Origin: Sphingomonadales bacterium
Lineage (GTDB): Bacteria > Pseudomonadota > Alphaproteobacteria > Sphingomonadales > Sphingomonadaceae
Direction: 5' to 3'
Assembly (NCBI GenBank): GCA_025351405.1
Contig: JANXVZ010000040.1
Coordinates: 42,047-106,046 of the forward strand
Length of the DNA stretch: 64,000 bases
The notes below the pieces were generated by a model. The model had not been told where the DNA came from. It made no database searches and saw nothing but the letters and a program-made list of their open reading frames with translations. Position 1 is the first letter of the stretch, and each line of letters opens with the position of its first letter. This document shows positions 26,693 to 36,294 of this stretch, in pieces. The position numbers and the translations under genes are program-made.

Positions 26693-28339
26693 ATGGCGAA
26701 TCTGATGATGAAGACGGGCGGGTGGTTCCTGCTCGCAATGCTGGCGCTGTTCGGCTTCGCCGCATCGGCCGATCGCGGCTTTGCCGTTCACATGCTGATC
26801 TGCGGGCTCGCCGCGCTGATCGCGGCGGTCGTGACAATGCGGCGCGGCGAGACTGCAAAGGCCGATGCCAGCCTTTACGACGACGAAGTCATCCGCTGGG
26901 GCGTCATCGCCACCGTGTTCTGGGGCATCGTCGGCTTTCTCGTCGGCCTGGTCATCGCGACGCAGCTGGCGTTTCCGTGGTTCAGCCTCAATTCAGAATT
27001 CACGACGTTCGGGCGCCTGCGGCCGCTGCACACATCGGCGGTGATCTTTGCCTTTGGCGGCAACGCGCTGATCGCCACCAGCTACTATGTCGTCCAGCGC
27101 ACCTGCCGGGTCCGCCTGGCGTTTCCCGGTCTCGCCCGCTTCGTGTTCTGGGGTTATCAGTTGTTCATCGTGCTGGCCGCGACCGGCTATGTCATGGGGA
27201 TCACCGAAAGCCGCGAGTACGCCGAGCCGGAATGGTATGTCGACCTTTGGCTGACCCTCGTCTGGCTGTCGTATCTCGCGGTCTATGTCGGCACCATCGT
27301 CCGCCGCCACGAACCGCATATCTATGTCGCCAACTGGTTCTACCTGGGCTTCATAATCACGGTCGCCATGCTCCACGTCGTCAACAATATCTCGTTGCCG
27401 GTGTCATGGATGGGTTCCAAATCCTATTCGGCGTTTTCGGGCGTCCAGGATGCGCTGATCCAGTGGTGGTATGGCCATAATGCCGTCGGCTTCTTCCTGA
27501 CGGCCGGTTTCCTCGGGATGATGTATTATTTCGTCCCCAAGCAGGCGGAACGGCCGGTCTATAGCTACCGGCTCTCGATCGTGCATTTCTGGTCGTTGAT
27601 CTTTCTCTATATCTGGGCCGGGCCGCACCACCTTCATTACACCGCGCTGCCGGATTGGGCGCAGACGCTGGGCATGGTGTTTTCGCTGATGCTGTGGATG
27701 CCTTCGTGGGGCGGCATGATCAACGGGCTGATGACGCTCAACGGCGCGTGGGACAAGATCCGTACCGATCCGATCATCCGCATGATGGTGTTTGCCCTCG
27801 CCTTTTACGGGATGTCGACCTTCGAGGGCCCGATGATGGCGATCAAGGCGGTCAACTCGCTCAGCCACTACACCAACTGGACAATTGGCCACGTCCATTC
27901 CGGCGCCCTCGGCTGGAACGGCATGATCACCTTCAGCGCGCTGTATTACATGACGCCGCGGCTGTGGAATCGCAGCCGGCTGTATTCGCTGCGCATGATC
28001 AACTGGCATTTCTGGTGCGCGACGCTGGGCATCGTCCTCTACACCGCGTCGATGTGGGTCGCAGGCATAACCCAGGGCCTGATGTGGCGCGAATATGGTG
28101 ACGACGGCTACCTCGTCTATGCCTTTGTCGAGGTGGTCCAGGCCATGCACCCCTATTATGTCATGCGCATCGGCGGCGGGCTGCTGTACTTCTCGGGCGC
28201 CATCATCATGGCGTTCAACATCGCGATGACCATCGCCGGCCACCTTCGTTCCGAAGCGCCGATGTCATCGCCGGCATTCGATCCCGCGCGTGACCGGCCG
28301 ATCCGGCCGGCGCCCATTTTCGCACCTGTCGCTGCGTAA
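26693..28339 (+). CDS. ccoN: cbb3-type cytochrome c oxidase subunit I
   Basis: 548 residues, about 12 membrane helices. Haem and copper ligands are seen in [26 protein letters not shown] and [14 protein letters not shown], and the typical cbb3 segment [20 protein letters not shown] is present. Catalytic subunit of the high-affinity terminal oxidase used at low oxygen. First gene of the cco operon, behind an FNR box. Confidence 0.97.
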   Translation: MANLMMKTGGWFLLAMLALFGFAASADRGFAVHMLICGLAALIAAVVTMRRGETAKADASLYDDEVIRWGVIATVFWGIVGFLVGLVIATQLAFPWFSLNSEFTTFGRLRPLHTSAVIFAFGGNALIATSYYVVQRTCRVRLAFPGLARFVFWGYQLFIVLAATGYVMGITESREYAEPEWYVDLWLTLVWLSYLAVYVGTIVRRHEPHIYVANWFYLGFIITVAMLHVVNNISLPVSWMGSKSYSAFSGVQDALIQWWYGHNAVGFFLTAGFLGMMYYFVPKQAERPVYSYRLSIVHFWSLIFLYIWAGPHHLHYTALPDWAQTLGMVFSLMLWMPSWGGMINGLMTLNGAWDKIRTDPIIRMMVFALAFYGMSTFEGPMMAIKAVNSLSHYTNWTIGHVHSGALGWNGMITFSALYYMTPRLWNRSRLYSLRMINWHFWCATLGIVLYTASMWVAGITQGLMWREYGDDGYLVYAFVEVVQAMHPYYVMRIGGGLLYFSGAIIMAFNIAMTIAGHLRSEAPMSSPAFDPARDRPIRPAPIFAPVAA

Positions 28340-28348
28340 GGACATCCC

Positions 28349-29083
28349 ATGGCCACGCAATTCGCGCGTCACAAGACCATCGAGCGCAACGTCACGCTGC
28401 TCGCCGTACTTGCCTTCATCGTCGTCGCCATCGGCGGCATCGTAGAAATCGCCCCGCTGTTCTGGATCGACACCACTGTGGTCAAGGTCGACGGCGTCCG
28501 CCCGTACACACCGCTCGAACAGGTCGGCCGCAACATCTATGTCCGCGAGGGTTGCTATGGCTGCCACAGCCAGATGATCCGGCCGTTCCGCGACGAGGTC
28601 GAGCGCTATGGCCATTACAGCCTCGCTGCCGAAAGCATGTACGACCACCCTTTCCAATGGGGATCGGAACGCACCGGGCCGGACCTTGCCCGCGTCGGCA
28701 ACCGCTATTCCGACGAATGGCACGTCCAGCATCTGAAGAACCCGCGCGCCGTGGTGCCGCAATCGATCATGCCGCCTTATGCGTTTCTGGCCGACCGCGA
28801 CGTCGAAATCGAAAGCATAACCGCGCATTTGAAGGCCCTGCGCGGTGTCGGCGTGCCCTACAGCAAGGACGAAATCGCCAACGCCAAGGCAGATCTGGTC
28901 GCACAGGCCGATCCCGAGGCGGACACGACCGCGTTGCTCAAGCGCTACCCCAAGGCGCAGGCCCGCGATTTCGATGGCGACCCGAAGCGGCTGACCGAGA
29001 TGGATGCGCTCGTCGCATATCTGCAAACACTCGGCACGATGGTCGATTTCAACGCCGCCGGACCGCGGGAGCAAGCCGAATGA
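28349..29083 (+). CDS. ccoO: cbb3-type oxidase subunit II, mono-haem cytochrome c
   Basis: 244 residues. One N-terminal membrane anchor ([19 protein letters not shown]), the haem c site [13 protein letters not shown], and the distal Met in IMPPY. It passes electrons from CcoP to the CcoN active site. Confidence 0.97.
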   Translation: MATQFARHKTIERNVTLLAVLAFIVVAIGGIVEIAPLFWIDTTVVKVDGVRPYTPLEQVGRNIYVREGCYGCHSQMIRPFRDEVERYGHYSLAAESMYDHPFQWGSERTGPDLARVGNRYSDEWHVQHLKNPRAVVPQSIMPPYAFLADRDVEIESITAHLKALRGVGVPYSKDEIANAKADLVAQADPEADTTALLKRYPKAQARDFDGDPKRLTEMDALVAYLQTLGTMVDFNAAGPREQAE

Positions 29084-29244
29084 ACTATGACCAGCTTCGT
29101 CATCTCGCCGACAGTTATGGCCTCGTGGTCATGGCACTGGTGTTCCTGGTGCTCATCGCCTGGCCGTGGCGCCCGGGCACCGGCGATGCCAACACGCGCG
29201 CCGCCCATATGATCTTCGACAGCGAGGAGAGCGCCGATGGTTGA
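29080..29244 (+). CDS. ccoQ: cbb3-type oxidase small subunit CcoQ
   Basis: 54 residues with one membrane helix ([20 protein letters not shown]). Its ATG overlaps the ccoO stop and its end overlaps the ccoP start. CcoQ stabilises the complex in other bacteria. Confidence 0.9.
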   Translation: MNYDQLRHLADSYGLVVMALVFLVLIAWPWRPGTGDANTRAAHMIFDSEESADG

Positions 29245-30181
29245 CCGCACACGCATCGACGAGCCGACCGGCACAGAAACGGTCGGGCATGAATGGGACG
29301 GTATCGAGGAGCTCGATACCCCGATGCCGCGCTGGTGGCTGCTGACGCTGTTCGGCACGATCGCCTTTTCGCTGGTCTATGTCGTGCTCTACCCGGCAAT
29401 TCCGTTCCGCCACAGCGCAAGCGCCGGCGTGCTGGGCTGGAGCAGCCACAGGCAACTGGCGGGCGAAATGACCGCGGAGGCGGCGCGGCTGGCGCCGACA
29501 AGGTCGGCATTGGCGCAGACGCCTATCGAGATGCTGCCGGCGAACCCGCGCCTGCTCGTTGCGGCCGAGGAGGGCGGCCGATCCGCCTTCAAGGTGCATT
29601 GTGTGCAGTGCCACGGGTCCGGCGCGGCAGGGTCGAAGGGCTACCCCAATCTCAATGACGATGACTGGCTGTGGGGCGGCGACCTTGCCGCCATCCAGAC
29701 GACGCTGACCAACGGCATCCGCCAGCCTGGCAATGCGGATACCCGAATGTCGCAAATGCCGGCCTTTGGCCGCGATGGCATACTGGAGCCGGCACAAGTT
29801 CGCGACGTCGCCAGCTATGTCCGCTTGCTTTCCGGACAGGAGAAGGCCGGGGCCGCATCGGCGCGGGGCGGTGTCGTGTTCGCCGCCAATTGCGCCGTCT
29901 GCCACGGCGCGCAGGGCAAGGGCGGGCGCAACATCGGCGCGCCAAATCTTTCGGACAGCATCTGGCTGTATGGCGGTGACCGCGTTGCGATCATCGACAC
30001 CATCACCAATGCCCATGCCGGGGTCATGCCGGCGTGGGGGCATCGCCTCGACGCAGTGACGATCAAGATGCTGGCTGCCTATGTCCATTCGCTCGGTGGC
30101 GGCGAAGCCAATGTGGCCCCACCGACGCCGGCGCTGACGCAGGCACCAACACAAACTGCGGCAGCCGATGTCGGCAATTGA
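29237..30181 (+). CDS. ccoP: cbb3-type oxidase subunit III, di-haem cytochrome c
   Basis: 314 residues. The N-terminal FixP domain has DTPMPRWWLLTLFGTIAFS and a membrane helix; two haem c sites follow (CVQCHGSGAAG and CAVCHGAQGKGG). It accepts electrons from soluble cytochrome c or the bc1 complex. Overlaps ccoG by 14 bases. Confidence 0.97.
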   Translation: MVDRTRIDEPTGTETVGHEWDGIEELDTPMPRWWLLTLFGTIAFSLVYVVLYPAIPFRHSASAGVLGWSSHRQLAGEMTAEAARLAPTRSALAQTPIEMLPANPRLLVAAEEGGRSAFKVHCVQCHGSGAAGSKGYPNLNDDDWLWGGDLAAIQTTLTNGIRQPGNADTRMSQMPAFGRDGILEPAQVRDVASYVRLLSGQEKAGAASARGGVVFAANCAVCHGAQGKGGRNIGAPNLSDSIWLYGGDRVAIIDTITNAHAGVMPAWGHRLDAVTIKMLAAYVHSLGGGEANVAPPTPALTQAPTQTAAADVGN

Positions 30182-31694
30182 CCAGCGCGCCGGCGACGAG
30201 AACCCCAACCACATCTGGTTCGAGGCGCGCCGCAGGATCTTTCCAAAGGCCGTCAAGGGCAGTTTTCGCCGGTTGAAATGGGCAATCATGGCGGTCACCC
30301 TCGCCATTTATTACCTGACACCGTGGATTCGCTGGGATCGCGGCCCCCATGCGCCCGGACAGGCGGCGCTGGTCGACCTGGCGCACCGCCGCTTCTACCT
30401 GTTCGCCATCGAGATATGGCCCCACGAATTCTACTACGTCGCCGGCCTGTTGATCATGGCCGGCGTCGGGCTTTTCCTCGTCACGTCGGCGGTGGGGCGG
30501 GCGTGGTGCGGCTATGCCTGCCCGCAGACGGTGTGGACTGACCTGTTCGTCCATGTCGAACGCTTCATCGACGGCGACCGCAACGCCCAGTTCCGGCTGG
30601 CCCAGGCGCCGTGGACCCCGGCCAAGATCGGCAAGCGCATCGTCAAGCACGCCGTCTGGCTGGTCATTGCGGCGGCCACCGGTGGTGCCTGGATTTTCTA
30701 TTTCGCCGATGCGCCGACGCTGGCAAGGCAGTTGCTGGACGGCACCGCGCCGGCCGTCGCCTATGTCACCATCGGCATCCTGACCTTTACCACCTACACC
30801 CTTGGCGGCCTGATGCGAGAGCAGGTCTGTATCTACATGTGCCCGTGGCCGCGGATCCAGAGCGCCATGCTCGATGAACGCTCGCTGGTCGTGACGTACA
30901 AGACCTGGCGCGGGGAACCGCGAAGCCATCTGAAGCGGCACGAGCTACCCGACCATCCGGAGAGCGCGCACGGATCCGCGCTGATGGAACTCGCCGCCGA
31001 TGCCACCGGCACGGCACGGCTGGGTGATTGCATCGACTGCAACGCCTGCGTCGCTGCCTGCCCGACCGGCATCGATATCCGCGAAGGCCCCCAGATCGGC
31101 TGCATCACGTGCGGCCTGTGCATCGATGCCTGCGACGCGGTGATGACCCGCATCGATCGCCCCACGCGGCTGATCGGCTACACGACGCTCGTCGATGAAA
31201 AACTGGCGTCCACGGGCGCGCCCGTGGTGCCGCCGCTGCGCCGGCTGCTGCGGCCGCGATTCCTTGTCTATTTCGGTTTCTGGGCAAGCATCGGCCTTGC
31301 CATGCTGTTCTCGCTCGGCAACCGCTCGCGCCTCGATCTGAGCGTCATCCGCGATCGCAGCCCGATCTGGGTGCAATTGTCCGACGGCGCCATCCGCAAC
31401 AGCTACACCATCAAGGTCCGCAACATGGAGAACCGGCCGCGCCGGGTCATGGCGACCCTGTCCGGCCTGCCCGGCGGCGTCGTGTGGAACGAGCAGGGTG
31501 ACCGGAAACTGGCGGGCAGCAGCGTTGCGTTCTTCGTCGACGCCGACAAGGTCGCCAAAGTCCGCCTGTTCGTCGCGGCGCCACGCCATGGCGAGGAACA
31601 CACCGACTTCAGTTTTGCCGTCCGCGCCCTCGACGACGAAGCCAGCCACGACCGCCAGGCCACAGTTTTCGAACGTCCGGAGGATGAGCGATGA
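30168..31694 (+). CDS. ccoG: cbb3 oxidase assembly protein CcoG (RdxA/FixG)
   Basis: 508 residues, several membrane helices and two ferredoxin-type clusters (CIDCNACVAACPTGIDI and CITCGLCIDACD), with the upstream CGYACPQTVW motif. CcoG reduces copper for insertion into the oxidase. The C-terminal FixG Ig-like domain is present. Start overlaps ccoP. Confidence 0.95.
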   Translation: MSAIDQRAGDENPNHIWFEARRRIFPKAVKGSFRRLKWAIMAVTLAIYYLTPWIRWDRGPHAPGQAALVDLAHRRFYLFAIEIWPHEFYYVAGLLIMAGVGLFLVTSAVGRAWCGYACPQTVWTDLFVHVERFIDGDRNAQFRLAQAPWTPAKIGKRIVKHAVWLVIAAATGGAWIFYFADAPTLARQLLDGTAPAVAYVTIGILTFTTYTLGGLMREQVCIYMCPWPRIQSAMLDERSLVVTYKTWRGEPRSHLKRHELPDHPESAHGSALMELAADATGTARLGDCIDCNACVAACPTGIDIREGPQIGCITCGLCIDACDAVMTRIDRPTRLIGYTTLVDEKLASTGAPVVPPLRRLLRPRFLVYFGFWASIGLAMLFSLGNRSRLDLSVIRDRSPIWVQLSDGAIRNSYTIKVRNMENRPRRVMATLSGLPGGVVWNEQGDRKLAGSSVAFFVDADKVAKVRLFVAAPRHGEEHTDFSFAVRALDDEASHDRQATVFERPEDER

Positions 31695-32149
31695 CCCGTG
31701 CTTTCACCGGCCGCCATATGTGGGCGGTAATGATCGGCTTTTTCGGCGTGGTCATCGCGGTCAACTTCATCATGGCACGCTTTGCCATCGGCACCTTCAG
31801 TGGCACCGTCGTCGAAAACAGCTATGTCGCCAGCCAGGAATATAATCGCTGGCTCGCCGAGGCCAGGGCGCAAGCCGCGCTGGGCTGGAGGGTCGCCGTG
31901 TCGGTCGATGCAGCGCGGCACGTCCATATCCGGGCCGATGACGCGGCGGGCGCATTGCCCACCGCCGATGTTCGCGCGATTGCCGGCCACCCGCTGGGCC
32001 GCATCCCGGACCGGGCACTGGTGTTCACCGATGGCGGCAACGGCGACCATGTTTCGACCACGACGCTGCCCGCGGGGCGCTTCCTCATCCACGTCGTCAT
32101 CCGTTCCGGCGGCCACGAAGCGCATTTCAACGACAATATCCCGGCATGA
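31691..32149 (+). CDS. ccoH: FixH family protein CcoH
   Basis: 152 residues with one N-terminal membrane helix (WAVMIGFFGVVIAVNFIMAR) and the FixH core (SYVASQEYNRWLAEARAQAA). Needed for cbb3 assembly or stability in other species. Overlaps ccoG and ccoI by 4 bases each. Confidence 0.92.
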   Translation: MTRAFTGRHMWAVMIGFFGVVIAVNFIMARFAIGTFSGTVVENSYVASQEYNRWLAEARAQAALGWRVAVSVDAARHVHIRADDAAGALPTADVRAIAGHPLGRIPDRALVFTDGGNGDHVSTTTLPAGRFLIHVVIRSGGHEAHFNDNIPA

Positions 32150-34296
32150 ACCCCCCGGCCGCCCCCATGCGCGCTGCCGACGATTCTCCCGCTGAAACCA
32201 GCGTCTTCAGCGTCACTGGGCTGCGTTGCGCCGGATGTATTGCCAAGCTGGAGAATGGCCTCGTCGCGATGCCTGGCGTTATCGAGGCGCGGGTGAATTT
32301 CACCACCCGGCGCGTCCGCATCGGCCATCATGATCTTGACGACGTGGCACTGCGTGATGCCATCACGCGGCTGGGCTTCACCGCCGATGCGTTTCTGGGT
32401 GAAACCGGCGATGCCGGCCAGCACGAAAGCCGCCGCCTTGCGCGTGCGCTTGCCGTTGCCGGTTTTGCCGCGATGAATGTCATGTTGCTGTCCGTGTCGG
32501 TGTGGTCGGGCGCCTCGGGTCCGACCCGCGACATGTTCCACTGGCTGTCGGCGCTGATCGCGTTGCCGGCCGTCGCCTATGCTGGCCGGCCGTTCTTTGC
32601 CAGCGCCTTCGCCGCGCTTCGCCAGGGCCGCACCAACATGGACGTGCCGATCTCGATCGGGGTCGTTCTTGCCTGTGCCCTCAGCCTGTTCGAGACGATC
32701 ACGGGCGGAGTGCACGCCTATTTCGACGGCGCGGTGATGCTGCTGTTCTTCCTGCTTGCTGGACGGCTTCTCGACAGCGTCATGCGTGCCAAGGCCCAGG
32801 ATAGCGTCGCGGCGTTGTTGCGGCAGACCGCACCGGGTGCCCATGTTCTGCAGCCGGATGGCGGCACCCAATGGCGCGCCGCCGCCGACCTGGCGCCGGG
32901 AATGCGCATCCTGGCCGCCGCTGGCGAACGCCTCGCCGCCGACGGTGTGGTCGAAACCGGCGGCAGCCGCATCGACCGCGCCCTGATCACCGGCGAAAGC
33001 GCCCCCGACAGTGTGCATTCGGGCAGCGCCGTCCTTGCCGGCACCATCAATATCGACGCACCGCTGACCATCCGTGTCACTGCGGTTGCCGACAATACCG
33101 TCATCGCGGAGATCGCCCGGATGATGGAGACGGCGACACAGGGCAAATCGCGCTATGTGCGCATTGCCGACCGAGCAGCACGGCTGTACGCGCCCGCGGT
33201 CCACGGCCTCGCCGCGCTCAGCTTCATCGGCTGGATGCTGGCGGGCGCCGGCTGGCACCAGTCGATCCTCATCGCCGTCGCCGTGCTGATCATCACCTGC
33301 CCGTGCGCGCTGGGGCTGGCGGTGCCAGTGGCGCACGTCGTGGCCGCCGGGGCGTTGCTGCGGGCCGGTATCCTCATCAAGGACGGATCGGCGCTCGAGC
33401 GGTTGGCGGAGGCCGACAGCGTGCTGTTCGACAAGACAGGAACACTCACCCTTGGCCGGCCGATGCCGGTGGGGAGGCTTGCGCTCACTCCGGCCGAAGC
33501 GCCGGTGGCGCTGGCGCTGGCCCAGGCCAGCCGGCACCCGCTGGCGCGGGCACTCGGTGCGGCGTTGACGGCAGAGGGCGTGTCGCCGGCATCGGTGACC
33601 GGGCTGATCGAACACCCCGGCCTCGGGATCGAAGCGATTTGCGACGGGCTGCGCGCGCGGCTGGGACGGCCTGGCTGGGTCGCGCCCGCCGCAACTCCGG
33701 CCAGCGACGGTCTCGTCACTGCCTTTGCCATTGGCGACAACGCGGCGCGGCTGCTGCACTTCGACGACGCGCTGCGCCCCGATGCCGAAGCTGCCATTGC
33801 CAGCCTGCGCCACCAGGGCCTGCCGGTCGCCATCCTGTCGGGCGATCGCGGCAGCGTGGTCAACGCGCTCGGCCGCCGGCTGGGCGTCTCGAGTGCACAC
33901 GACCAGACCCCGGCGCAAAAGTTCGCTGTCATCGCAGCACTTCAGCGCGATGGGGCGCATATCCTGATGGTCGGCGACGGCCTCAACGACGGTCCGGCGC
34001 TGAAAGCCGCGCATGTTTCGATGGCGCCGGCTTCGGCGAGCGATGTCGGGCAGACGGCCGCCGACCTTATTTTCCTCGGGGATCGGCTGATGCCGGTGGC
34101 GACGGCGGTGGGCGCGGCGCGGCGAACACGCGCCGTGGTGCGGCAGAATTTCGCCCTTGCCATCGGCTATAACGCCCTGGCGGTTCCGCTGGCCATTGCC
34201 GGGCAGGTGACGCCGCTGGTGGCAGCGCTGGCCATGTCGGGGTCGTCGCTGATCGTCGTTGCCAACGCCCTCCGCCTGCGCAGTGCGGCGCAATGA
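32146..34296 (+). CDS. ccoI: Copper-translocating P-type ATPase CcoI (FixI)
   Basis: 716 residues. N-terminal metal-binding domain (GLRCAGCIAKLE), membrane CPC motif (ITCPCALGLAVPVA), phosphorylation site DKTGTLTLG and hinge GDGLNDGPALKAA. It exports Cu(I) to the periplasm for the CuB site of CcoN. Confidence 0.96.
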   Translation: MNPPAAPMRAADDSPAETSVFSVTGLRCAGCIAKLENGLVAMPGVIEARVNFTTRRVRIGHHDLDDVALRDAITRLGFTADAFLGETGDAGQHESRRLARALAVAGFAAMNVMLLSVSVWSGASGPTRDMFHWLSALIALPAVAYAGRPFFASAFAALRQGRTNMDVPISIGVVLACALSLFETITGGVHAYFDGAVMLLFFLLAGRLLDSVMRAKAQDSVAALLRQTAPGAHVLQPDGGTQWRAAADLAPGMRILAAAGERLAADGVVETGGSRIDRALITGESAPDSVHSGSAVLAGTINIDAPLTIRVTAVADNTVIAEIARMMETATQGKSRYVRIADRAARLYAPAVHGLAALSFIGWMLAGAGWHQSILIAVAVLIITCPCALGLAVPVAHVVAAGALLRAGILIKDGSALERLAEADSVLFDKTGTLTLGRPMPVGRLALTPAEAPVALALAQASRHPLARALGAALTAEGVSPASVTGLIEHPGLGIEAICDGLRARLGRPGWVAPAATPASDGLVTAFAIGDNAARLLHFDDALRPDAEAAIASLRHQGLPVAILSGDRGSVVNALGRRLGVSSAHDQTPAQKFAVIAALQRDGAHILMVGDGLNDGPALKAAHVSMAPASASDVGQTAADLIFLGDRLMPVATAVGAARRTRAVVRQNFALAIGYNALAVPLAIAGQVTPLVAALAMSGSSLIVVANALRLRSAAQ

Positions 34297-34538
34297 ACGG
34301 ACTGGCGGTGCTCATCCCTATCGCGCTGCTGCTCGGGCTTGGCGGGTTGGCGGCGTTTTTCTGGGCGGTGCGATCGGGGCAGTTCGACGATCTTGAAGGC
34401 GCGGCGCTGCGCATATTGATCGAGTTGGACGAAGCGCCCGCCGCGACCGCACCGGCGCTAGCCGATGGGCCGCGGCCCGCAACGGGCCCTAGAAGCGCAG
34501 CCCCACCCCGATGCCGGCCACCAGGGGATTCAACTTGA
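34293..34538 (+). CDS. ccoS: cbb3 oxidase maturation protein CcoS
   Basis: 81 residues. The first 50 (membrane helix LAVLIPIALLLGLGGLAAFF, then WAVRSGQFDDLEGAALRIL) are typical CcoS. The last 30 residues are low-complexity Ala/Pro and overlap the 3' end of the convergent ompW by 50 bases. CcoS is needed for haem and copper insertion. Confidence 0.92.
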   Translation: MNGLAVLIPIALLLGLGGLAAFFWAVRSGQFDDLEGAALRILIELDEAPAATAPALADGPRPATGPRSAAPPRCRPPGDST

Positions 34539-35148
34539 CGCGCACGGTCTGCAGGCCGGCTGCGGTCGTCTGCAGATAGGCATTGGTGCGGATTTCGATG
34601 TATTTGACATCGAGGTTGAGGAACACGGTCTTGGTCAGGTCGATATCGGTGCCGGCCTGCGCGGCCCAGCCGACGCTGTCCGACATGCCGACATGGGTGG
34701 GGCCAACTGCCGCGACCAGTCCGTCGGATGCCTTGGTGTTCCAGAAGACCGTGTAGTTGATCCCGGCGCCGATGTAGGGGCGGATGCCGCCGGCCGGATT
34801 GAAATGCCACTGTGCAGTCAACGTCGGCGGCAGCACCCAGGTCGATGCCAGCTTGCCGATCGAACCGGTGGTGCCGGAAATGCCCGATGCGCTGTGCTTG
34901 GTCGTCGCCGCGATCAGCTCGAAACCGATGTTGCCAGTTGCCATGTAGGTGACATCGACTTCCGGCATCACCGAATTGTTGACGCTGACATGTTCGCCGG
35001 GGAACGCCGGGAGCACCGAGCCCGAGCTTTCGTTGGGCGCGACGATGATGGCGCGCAACCTTACGAGCACATCACCCTGCGCCGCGCTGGCCGGCGATGT
35101 CGCCAACGCCGCCAGAATGCCCGCAGCCGCTATCGTCGAATTCTTCAT
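34489..35148 (-). CDS. ompW: OmpW family outer-membrane protein
   Basis: 219 residues from the ATG at 35148. A signal peptide (STIAAAGILAALATSPASAA) is followed by a small beta-barrel (GDVLVRLRAIIVAPNE, LPPTLTAQWHF, IRPYIGAGINYTVF, VAGIGVGLRF at the terminus). OmpW forms an 8-strand barrel for small hydrophobic molecules. In enterobacteria it is induced by FNR without oxygen, and an exact FNR box lies 80 bases upstream here. Confidence 0.93.
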   Translation of the reverse strand: MKNSTIAAAGILAALATSPASAAQGDVLVRLRAIIVAPNESSGSVLPAFPGEHVSVNNSVMPEVDVTYMATGNIGFELIAATTKHSASGISGTTGSIGKLASTWVLPPTLTAQWHFNPAGGIRPYIGAGINYTVFWNTKASDGLVAAVGPTHVGMSDSVGWAAQAGTDIDLTKTVFLNLDVKYIEIRTNAYLQTTAAGLQTVRVKLNPLVAGIGVGLRF

Positions 35149-35227
35149 TTCGAGTCCCTGTTGTTGTCCCGGCGGCCATATTCGGCGGCGCACCGGGGGG
35201 ACGCATTGATCCAGGGCAAGGCCTTGT

Positions 35228-35241
35228 TTGATCAAGATCAA
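35228..35241. promoter_or_regulatory. Exact FNR box between ompW and the small secreted protein
   Basis: TTGAT-CAAG-ATCAA, a perfect match. For ompW a site at -41.5 gives a 45-base leader, an ordinary activated promoter. On the plus strand the same geometry puts the transcription start at about the ATG at 35276. Confidence 0.85.
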
Positions 35242-35275
35242 TGCCGCCGATGACAGCGCCCGGCATCGGTCGGCG

Positions 35276-35509
35276 ATGTGGTCTGTCCTTACCCTGCTGC
35301 CGGCCGGCGTCGCCGTTGCAATGATGGCGTCTGCCGCACCTTCACCCGCGTCCGCAGCCCCGGCCATCGTCGTCCTGTGCGCCGGCGGGCATGGCACGCT
35401 TCCGGCGCGGCGCGGTGGCGACTGCGCCTCTGGATGCCACGCGCTGTGCCGATCGAAACGCTGCGACAGGGGCAGCGGAGACGATGATTGGTGGCCGGGA
35501 TCGCCATGA
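35276..35509 (+). CDS. Small secreted Cys-rich protein
   Basis: 77 residues from the ATG at 35276. A signal peptide (MWSVLTLLPAGVAVAMMASA, cleavage near ASAAPA) leads to a short mature part with the pattern VVLCAGGHGTL then CASGCHALCRSKRC. The Cys/His arrangement suggests metal or haem-independent redox binding, but no family is recognised. It lies in the 435-base gap between ompW and the fnrL-type gene, behind the FNR box, and its stop overlaps an in-frame ATG (35506) of the regulator. Confidence 0.55.
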   Translation: MWSVLTLLPAGVAVAMMASAAPSPASAAPAIVVLCAGGHGTLPARRGGDCASGCHALCRSKRCDRGSGDDDWWPGSP

Positions 35510-35583
35510 GCGTCCGTTTCGGTAACCAAATATTTTACAGGGATTCGGCGACACGCCATCGACATCCCGCTATAGCCCGGCGA

Positions 35584-36291
35584 ATGCTGGCCGATCTGCA
35601 CTGCCATGAATGTGCCGTCAGGGATCGTTCCCTGTGTAGCAGCCTGGCGCCCGACCAGCTGCGCCGGCTCAACGGCATCAGCCGTCGTCAGCGGGTGGCG
35701 CGTGGCACCACCTGGATCTGGGCGGGCGACGAACAACTGGTCTGTGCCAACGTCATTTCAGGCGTGATGAAGCTGACAGCGTCAACGGCCGATGGCCGTG
35801 AGCAGATTGTCGGGATGATCTATCCTGCTGATTTCATTGGTTGCCCCTACCCCGGCGAAGTGCCCTTCGGCATAACTGCCATGACCGATGCCGAGCTTTG
35901 CGTGTTTCCGCGCGCACCCTTCCAGCAGATGCTGGAGGATCATATCATGCTGGAGCGCATGTTGACCCAGCGCACGCTGTCGGCCCTGGAGGAGGCGCGC
36001 CACCGGATGCTGATGCTGGCGCGGCGCAGCGCCGGGGAAAAGGTGGCGGCATTCCTGCTCGACATGGCCGATCGCATGACCCCGGCGTGCCGGGCGGGCA
36101 CCCCCAAGCCCAGCGGATTTGCACTGCCGCTGTCACGCAGCGAGATCGCCGATGTGCTGGGGCTGACCATCGAGACCGTCAGCCGCCAGTTCAGCAAATT
36201 GAAGGCCGAAGGCTTGATCGAGTTGCCGGGAGACCGGCTGGTCAGCATTCTCGAACCCCGCCGCCTGCAAGAGCGCGCCGATCCCGCCTGA
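35584..36291 (+). CDS. fnrL: Oxygen-sensing Crp/Fnr regulator (FnrL/FnrN type)
   Basis: 235 residues from the ATG at 35584. Cys7, Cys10 and Cys18 (HCHECAVRDRSLC) plus Cys87 (DFIGCPYPG) are the ligands expected for an oxygen-labile 4Fe-4S cluster. The C-terminal helix has LSRSEIADVLGLTIETVSRQ, carrying the E..SR residues that read TTGAT/ATCAA. An ATG at 35506 would extend it by 26 residues, but that stretch is AT-rich and looks like promoter. Its likely targets (cco, ompW, the 36825 gene) lie on both sides. Confidence 0.92.
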   Translation: MLADLHCHECAVRDRSLCSSLAPDQLRRLNGISRRQRVARGTTWIWAGDEQLVCANVISGVMKLTASTADGREQIVGMIYPADFIGCPYPGEVPFGITAMTDAELCVFPRAPFQQMLEDHIMLERMLTQRTLSALEEARHRMLMLARRSAGEKVAAFLLDMADRMTPACRAGTPKPSGFALPLSRSEIADVLGLTIETVSRQFSKLKAEGLIELPGDRLVSILEPRRLQERADPA

Positions 36292-36294
36292 ATG

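Noticed and set aside
31822..34293. An 823-residue minus-strand frame opposite ccoI
   Set aside because: Shadow of a well-identified P-type ATPase.
35488..35583. Longer start for the FnrL regulator (TTG 35488 or ATG 35506)
   Set aside because: The added stretch is AT-rich and unlike local codon use, and the Cys cluster sits at the N-terminus in relatives; kept as an alternative only.
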